The translations under genes were made by a program, and so were the position numbers. DNA of 22,803 bases from Strongylocentrotus pallidus (Eukaryota; Echinodermata; Echinoidea; Camarodonta; Strongylocentrotidae). The stretch is from contig JARBES010000116.1 in the NCBI GenBank assembly GCA_030265145.1, positions 9,767,794 through 9,790,596 of the forward strand, written 5' to 3'. Positions 10,853 through 19,300 of the stretch are shown here, in pieces (within the stretch, counting starts at the first letter, position 1; each line of letters opens with the position of its first letter). The notes beneath the pieces were generated by a model, which worked only from the letters and a program-made list of their open reading frames with translations, made no database searches and had not been told where the DNA came from.

Positions 10853-13800
10853 GTAAGATATTTCAAAATTTAGGGCTTGAGAAAGACTGTTGTGTAAGTG
10901 GAAAATAGTGGAATATTACAGATGTGAGATTGAGCAAAAGTCTATTTTGGAATTATAATTCCTTTCCCAGTCTTAAAGGTATAGACACGTTTTGAAAACG
11001 CCCCCCCCCCCCCTCCCCCTCAAAAAATGAAATGGAAGCTCTCATTACCAATCATGTGAAAGAATATGTTTTGACTAATACGTGATGATACTAATTTGCC
11101 GGGAAACCGTCTACTAATTAATATATTTGGTAAATTATCATATCTATCCAGCCTGGATAGATATCGCGTAGTCCCATTTACAGTGTACATCTTTCTGTGT
11201 ACAGTGCTTGTAACTTTACCAAGACTGGGCCAAATTTCTTATCATTTTGATGATTCCAGAACCTTGCAGTACACACCAATACTTATATGCTAGATGATCA
11301 ACCTTTTCTGACGATTCCACAACATTTCTTTCACAATGCAATCGCATGACCAGAACTTGTCTATACCTTTAAATAATACACATTAGGAGACTTTGAACTT
11401 ATATTATATTGATGCTGTGCAGAAGGAACTTGAAAGGAAGACAATGATAAGAAAAGCAGAAGATTATGAATAAGAAGCACATGTGAGTGAATCACTGTGG
11501 TTACAGGTCATACCCCGGGTCACGCAGTAGTTGACGTTAGTCCAACTGAAAAGGAAGTGGTTTTTATAAGCTGATGAGGGTTGGATCATGTGATACCTTG
11601 TAAGACCTTCGTTCAAGAGGGCTAAGAAGGGAGAGAGAGAGAGAGAGATAGAGAGAGATGGAAAAGGCGTTTGTCTTCTATTATAATGTAGTGATGAAGG
11701 CAATGATTTACTACCTTAGTTTTCTCAAATGTAAATGTACATGTATTTGTACTTGTAATATTCCCTGTAAATAATTAAACAAAATTAAACAAATATATTT
11801 TCTGTTTTAAAAGGATGTACCGTATGTATGTGGGTATTGTGAGTTTGTTTGTTTAGCTCACTGATTTGTATTGACATAAAAAGTCAGTTTTCATTAAACT
11901 TTTATCTCAAGTGCCATGTTTTAGCAGATTTGCTCTAGAAAGGGGAGCAATTGGCTTGAAATATGTATTTAAAACAAAGTAAGTAGAAGTAAAATTCAAA
12001 AATGATATTTACACTAATCTAAGAATGTTCACAACTTATCTGCTGTTTTGATGGCATTCTGTTTATAAAGTTTACCAATTTTATTATTACAGGTAAGCAA
12101 TTTCATGCAGATCTGTGAATGGAACTCGAAAAATGTTTTTAAATTCTGCGTATTAAGTCTTAAGCAATTATTTTCATGTTGATTTACATGTTGGCTTTTT
12201 TTTCCTTCTTTCTTTTTGTAATTTTCACAGAGGCATCCTCCTGACAGGGCCTACTTCATTGCTAAAGAAATCTTGACAACGGAAAGAACATATCTCAAAG
12301 ATTTGGAAGTAGTTGTAGTCGTAAGTATCAATCAACTTTGTCTGACAGGCTACAATTAATCTTACCTCGTTCTTATTAAAGGTATATTATCTTTGAAATG
12401 GCCTTAACTCTATTGTTAGCAAAACTCAAGAATTGTGTCATAAAGTGCTCATAGTCATGATCATTCTGGCAGTATGAATTTCTAATGTGCACTTGCTTTG
12501 TTTGTTAAATACCTCATGAATTTGTGAGTTTTTCAAATTTCTTGTAAGAAATTTCTGAAAAGTGTTGCAATCTTTCAAATGCTACAGGGTATACAAAATA
12601 TCGTTCATTTCTGAAACTTTCTGTGGAGAAAATGATCTTTCAAGTGAGCTCACGAAGGGCTGACTGGATGGAGTAGAAACAAAGGCTTTAATAACATGGT
12701 TGTTAGCCTATGATACTAGTGAATTTTGATTGTAACAAACCAAAATAAAGAAGAACATTTAAGTATTAGCAAAATGAAATCCTCCTTGCTGCATTATATT
12801 AGGGAGGATTTTTGACCAAAACACAACTCAAGAGGTGGGTTCTGGTTAGTGAGTGTTGATAAGCACTGAATTTAGCCCGAGTACATCGTACAAGTGAGGC
12901 GCGATGGCTCAGTGGTAGAGCAGTGGTCTCGTAACCGGGAGGTCCCAAGTTTGAAACCCATTCAACACACTAGTGCCCTTTGGTAAGGCATTAATCCTCA
13001 TTACCAGTCCCTCAGAGAGGATTTAAAGCCCTCAGTACCCTGGTTGCTTTAATACTTACCAGCATACACATGCTTTCTAAGCTTTGGGGTAAAACAAACC
13101 AACCAACCAACCTACTATTTTCTTACAGTGGTTCCGGAAAGCGACGACCAACGAGGCGAATCTTCCAGAGACACTGGACATTCTCTTCAGCCATCTAGAT
13201 CCTATATACGAATTCCATTGTAAATTCCTCAAAGAAGTAGAACAGCGCCTTTCATCATGGTAAGAATGCCAATGTGTTGTCCCAAGTATTGAATTCTGTG
13301 TTGGTTGTAAAAATGTTTACCAATGTGGAGTCCCAAGTATTGAATTTTGTGTTGGTTCTAAAATGTTTACCAATGTGTAGTCCCAAGTATTGAATTCTGT
13401 GTTGATTCTGAAATGTTTACCAATGTGTAGTCCCAAGTATTGAATGCTGTGTCGGTTCTAAGATGTTTACCAATGTGTTGTCCCAAGTATTGAATTCTCT
13501 GTTGGTTCAGAAATATTTACCATTATTATGTTTACCAATGTGTAGTCCCATGTATTGAATTCTGTGTTGGTTCTGAAATGTTTACACCATTATTAAGATT
13601 TAGATTTTGCTGTAGCCGCATCAAAAACTTGGAACAGCATCCCTCTTTCCATAAAGGAAATTACCTGTCTTGCCACCTTCAAAAGATCCTTCAAAATCTA
13701 CTTTTCCCCCAGTGATCTGTATGCCATCTACCTTCTGTGAGACTGTACATTTTTTGTCCTCTTTTCATATATTTGTATTTGTCAGCGCTATGGTACTTAT

Positions 13801-16019
13801 TGTTTTTAGCGCTCCTAAATATATTCTATATTATTATTTCTGTACTCAATGTATTTCATCCCTCTTTTGCCCACCCCAGGGAAGGCAGGCCCAATGCCCA
13901 GGGCAAAGGAATGTTCCAGAGAGTAGGTGATATCCTGCTAAAAAATGCTCAGCATTTGAAGGTAAATTCACCATACCATTCTAATATGAACAGTTAAGTT
14001 TTAATTTCATTATTGACATGAATTCTGATTTTTACTAGAATTATATTTGCAATGTGAAAACCTTTTTGTTGCAAACTTTTGTAGTGCTCTAGCAATACAT
14101 ATAAATACAAATGAAAGGAACTATACATGTATGATGATAACATCTAAATATCGCGTACAAACAAAAACAATTTTGGAATTAAAATATAAATATTATCCAC
14201 TTTTCATCACAATTTAAACGCTTATATAAAGTCACCTACGTGGTATCTGATGGTAACAATTAATAATAAATTGTTATTTTTTATGTAGTTTAATTAAAGG
14301 AGTCTAGAAATACGAGGTTTCTATTAAAAATACAAATAAAGGTATAAACAAAAGGAACAAACACAAAATATGAAATTGATCTGAGTAAAATTTACGAACA
14401 AATCAATAAAAATTCACAAGTGATTAAATAGCTATAAGTTCTCAATCATAATAATATACTATACAAGTTGACCAAGTCTTACAGATTTGTTTCACTTTAA
14501 TTGATCAACCAGTTTGGTATATGTTTACACTGTTAGATTGTTGGAATTAGTTTGTTCTATATTGTTCTATTTGTTTATCATGCCTTATTTTCTTTCTTGT
14601 GCAGCTCTACACGGGTTACATCGGCAAGCTGGAGGAGGTCCTCACCGATCTGGAGGCCACGCTGAGGAAAAACAAGAAGTTTGAGTCTTTCTATCGGGAC
14701 TTTGAAATCCAGAAGGTCTGCTATCTGCCCTTCAACACATTCCTTCTCAAACCTGTCCAGAGGCTGCTACACTACAAATTGGTGCTAGAAAGTAAGCTCT
14801 CTCTCTCTCTCTCTCGAAGTGCCATATTGATTGACTTTGGCGATCATGCTGTTCTACAACCCTCTGCTCCTAGCCTTCTGTATTAGCACCACTCCCAGTT
14901 CTTCCACTCCTCTCTCTTCTAACAATTTCTGCAGACTGTCCATCCAAAGTATCCTTCTTCTTCCCCTACTCCTCCTTCCCACAATTTTCCCTGTCAAAGC
15001 AAAATTCTCTAGGCCTTCTTTAGAAAGTAAGCAACAACAACAAAAAAACAAATCAAAACTTTATTTCAAATTGAATATGTGTAAGAGACTAAATGTCGGG
15101 GAAAGCAGACAATGAATGACATCCTGTAGAAGCCAGACATTTAAACTGGTACTAGAAAGTGATCATGAGCACAACATTTCATGATGATTGTATTTAACAT
15201 TAGAAGTGATAAGGATAGGTATAGTATGTCTATAAATCAAGCATAATAATGAAATTTATAATAATTATGGAACTTTAATTAATCTGTAATTAATTTGATT
15301 TAAATTTTCTCCTTTATTTCCAAGGACTTGTAAAGCACTATCAACCGTCTCATCCTGACTACAAAGACTGCAAGGGTAAGTCTTTTATGAAGTTTCTTAA
15401 TCCCCATGCATCGAATCTGGGCCCTGTTTCATAAACACTGTAATCAATAACAAGTTACAATAACTGTTATAAGCTACTAAAATTGTGGCATCTGATTGGC
15501 TGAGAGCTAATTTGTCACATACTTTATTGATGATAGTTGATATTTTCAATATTTCATTTTAAAAGTTCTTTGACACATGCCAATGACTTAATGGTTTTCA
15601 ATCTCTGAATTTCCGTTCATTTTCGTTTTGACATTGAGAATACAGGGTTAGGCTTTGTGAATCACAAGTTACCGTTATGACCATGAAAACTTTGTTCTAA
15701 ATGGTTAAATGATTGTCTCTTTGATTTAATGTTTTTCTCAGCTGCCTTGGGGGATGTGGGAGACTTGACCGCTGACATTGAGGAAAGTGTAAAGAGGATT
15801 GAAAACTTCCAGAAACTGACAGAACTACAAAGAGATCTGGTCGGCATGGATACACTCATACAACCAAACAGGGTAAGGAGAAGTAGGATGAAGATGATGA
15901 AGTTGATGGTGATGGTGGTGATGATGCTGGTGATAGTGATGGTGTTGTTGGTGGTGATGATGATGATGATGATGATGATGATGGTGATGGTGGTGATGGT
16001 GATGGTGATGATGATGGTG

Positions 16020-16050
<31 letters not shown>

Positions 16051-16263
16051 TGGGAGTGATGATGATGGTGGTGATGATGATGATGGTGATGATGATGTTG
16101 GTGATGATGATGATGATGGTGATGATGGTGATGATGATGATGGTGGTGGTGATGATGATGGTGATGATGATGATGATGCTGGTGATGATGATGGTGGGAG
16201 TGAGGATGATGTTGATGATGGTGGTTATGATGATGATGATGATGGTGGTGATGATGATGGTGG

Positions 16264-16312
<49 letters not shown>

Positions 16313-16323
16313 GTTGATGGTGG

Positions 16324-16363
<40 letters not shown>

Positions 16364-19300
16364 AATGATGGTGATGATGATGGTGGGAGTGATGATGATG
16401 TTGTTGATGATGATGGTGATTATGATGATGCTGATGCTGATACTGATGATTTTGATACTCATCATCATCATGTAGATGGAATAAGATATGATATTGGTGT
16501 ATGTTGATTTCTGGTAAGGATTTCTTTATTTAAATTTGTGATATTCATTATTATGATACTAATACTTGGAAAGTATATTAAAGATGATAGAATACTTATT
16601 AATCTTCAGGTGAAATAATTATAATAATAATAACAAATGAAATCCATGTCACTCTCTTCAACATAATTCTCCAGTATAATAATATTTTAGAAAGTCATTC
16701 AATCATCCAAACTCTCTTGATCTCCACAGCATTTTATCCGAGAGGGTTGCCTTCACAAGCTGTCTCGCAAGGGCTACCAGCAGCGCATGTTTTTCCTCTT
16801 CTCTGACGTCTTGGTCTACACCAGTAAAGGGGTCACGCCCACCAACCAGTTCAAAGTTCACGGCCAAATCCCGCTCAAAGGGGTCGTGGTAAGTTATTCA
16901 TATCCCAGACATACATTGTACAGTAAAACCTGTATTTAAAGACTGCTCAAAGGAAAAATGAAAAGTGGTCTTTATGTACAGGTTGCTTTGGTACAAGTTT
17001 CAATGAGAAACTGTATTCAAGGGTTTCACGGGAAACAAAAAGTGTGGTCTTTTAGACAGGCGGTCGCTAAAGCAGGTTTGACTGTGCAATGCAACTATTG
17101 GATGTGATGTAGACATAATTACCTTTGTAGATCTAAAAAAAAATCTTCTTTCACGTACCCCAAATAATGCATGTTGTACGTATATCAGATTTCGTTATCT
17201 GGATTGGTTCATTCTCATGATTACATATGACTGCAAACATTAAGATGACATCTGAACTTTCAAACTTCACATTTGTGATTCATTTATCCATCGTTATAAT
17301 ACAGCATGAGAAAAAATGAGAACGTGAAGGAGGGTGTGTACATATTTTGTTATATCTATTTTACAAATTCATTGCAATCTTTTTACCATTACTGTAATTG
17401 TCTATGATTATGATCAATTCTTTGTGTAAATTGATATGTAAATTTTTACCAATAAATAACAAATTTCTGAATGGATAATAAATGTTTAATTTAATTTTTC
17501 ATTTTTTTGTTTTGCAATATTTCAGCTCGAAGACAGTGAGCTGGATCGCTCCGTTGCCAACTGCTTCACGTTGTACGGGGGCAACAAGACGGTCGTCATA
17601 GCAGCCAGTACACCCGAGGAGAAGATAAGATGGATGGAGGTAGGATTAAGAAAAAAATTCCAAAGGAAAACAAAATATACAGTAAACAACTAAATTTTAT
17701 TCATAACCCTGTAAATCTGATCAGGGATGCCAGTCTTCAGGCAATAGCCTGAATTCAGGCCCTGGCAAGTTATTTTCAGTCCATAGTTTAGGCTTTTTTT
17801 GTGTACAAAATAGCTCCTGCTAGGTGATTTTAAGGCCCTCTGATCAATTCTAACTGGCATCCCTGTATGATGTTTTGTCTGTTTTCCGCATCTCAAGAAT
17901 GAAAGGTGGACTGATTGAAATAGGGCCTTTGTTGAATACTATTAGATGTAAACTTTAATATATCACATTCTCAAAAAATATAATTTAGTTGTTAACTGTA
18001 GATACTTTTAAGAAGTTTTGAAAAATTCTGTTTGCTCTGCTTTTAAGAAAAGTACCATATTAGGTGTTCAAGTGGTATGTTCCCTTGGTCAGCTCTCTGT
18101 CTTTGCCTAAACTGATTCAGCCGGACCTCTGTTCAAGACTGAGAAGTATATGATCGGTCCATCACATGCTACTTGTACCCTAATGGTCGTAGGAAAGAGA
18201 GCAAGTGGACTTAGGGTGTTAATCAAACCAGAATGTCTTTGTGCTGTAATCCAGGGCTTGAGTTGATATCAATCTCAACTATGTACATAAGAGAAAGGAG
18301 ACTGCAAACTTGCGATCGATTGTAGGATTTACAATTGATTTGGATCAATGTCAAAATATCTCCTTCAGGCGTAAATTGAATGTGTTTTTCTCCAACAAAT
18401 TCACCTCTATTTTTGTTTTCCTTCCATTTACAGGATATTCAGCTGGCAATGAGTATGTGCCAAGATGACGAAGTAACAGATACATTAAGTGAGTATAGCT
18501 TACTGCATATACCATTATTTCGGCTAGGGTTTTATTGTCACAAATTTTGCAAAACTGTTGTAGGGTCCCAAATATAAAAAACATAAACAACAACTTGCAA
18601 AAATGCTTTTGTGCCAGTCATAATAAAAGCTTGAACAATACTTGACCAATTTTTGAATTACTGTTTCACATTACCCGAAGCAGTTCTAAGCCTCATGATG
18701 TTTTAGTAATGCTATTTAATATGTACTATGTCAGGCAAGCCTTTGGCAAGCTTTCAAGTGAGAGCAACTTTTATTTAACCTAAAAAATGTATATGTGTAA
18801 AATGTATAAAATTAACCTAGTTTATTATTAATGTACATAGCATTCTATTGGTTATTGGTTGAGGAGTAAATAAAAGTCAATATAAAACCTGTGCACAGAA
18901 CCCAAGTCAGGATTAAGTTCCAGGCAAACGCTTTTTTATGCGAGCACATACAGGTGCAAAGACAAGTCGAGTCAACAGTCGCTGTTATGTTTATTGAAAA
19001 TATATTTAAACTTGCAATATATATCTTCAGAAAAGTGGTACCTATTTGAAGTTGATATAGTCAAACCTGCTCTAGTGACCACCTGTCTACAAAGATCACA
19101 TTTTTAATTTCCATTGAAAATGGGTTCTCATTGAAACCTGTACTAAAGGAACCTGTACATAAAGACCACCTGCCTATGACAACCACTTTTCTTGTCTCCT
19201 TTGAGCAGTCTTTATGTACAGGTTTCACTGTATGTTGAATATTGCTTAGTGACATGTAACCCCGAACATACAGAGGAAAACAGAGAAGAGATACACAATA

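Noticed and set aside
12376-12390. Second TTAA foldback element
   Set aside because: Eleven bases match the end at 10973, but no inverted partner is found downstream.
12897-12968. tRNA gene
   Set aside because: Polymerase III boxes are present, but the acceptor stem does not close and a SINE body with tail follows; it is a SINE head.
13270-13585. CRISPR-like array
   Set aside because: Units abut without unique spacers, in an animal intron; a minisatellite.
14831-15115. 94-codon frame on the + strand
   Set aside because: Antisense of the LINE fragment plus intron; no own similarity.
15662-16475. Long Met-rich (+) and Ile-rich (-) open frames
   Set aside because: Direct translation of the GAT array; only the part up to 15872 on the + strand is a real exon.
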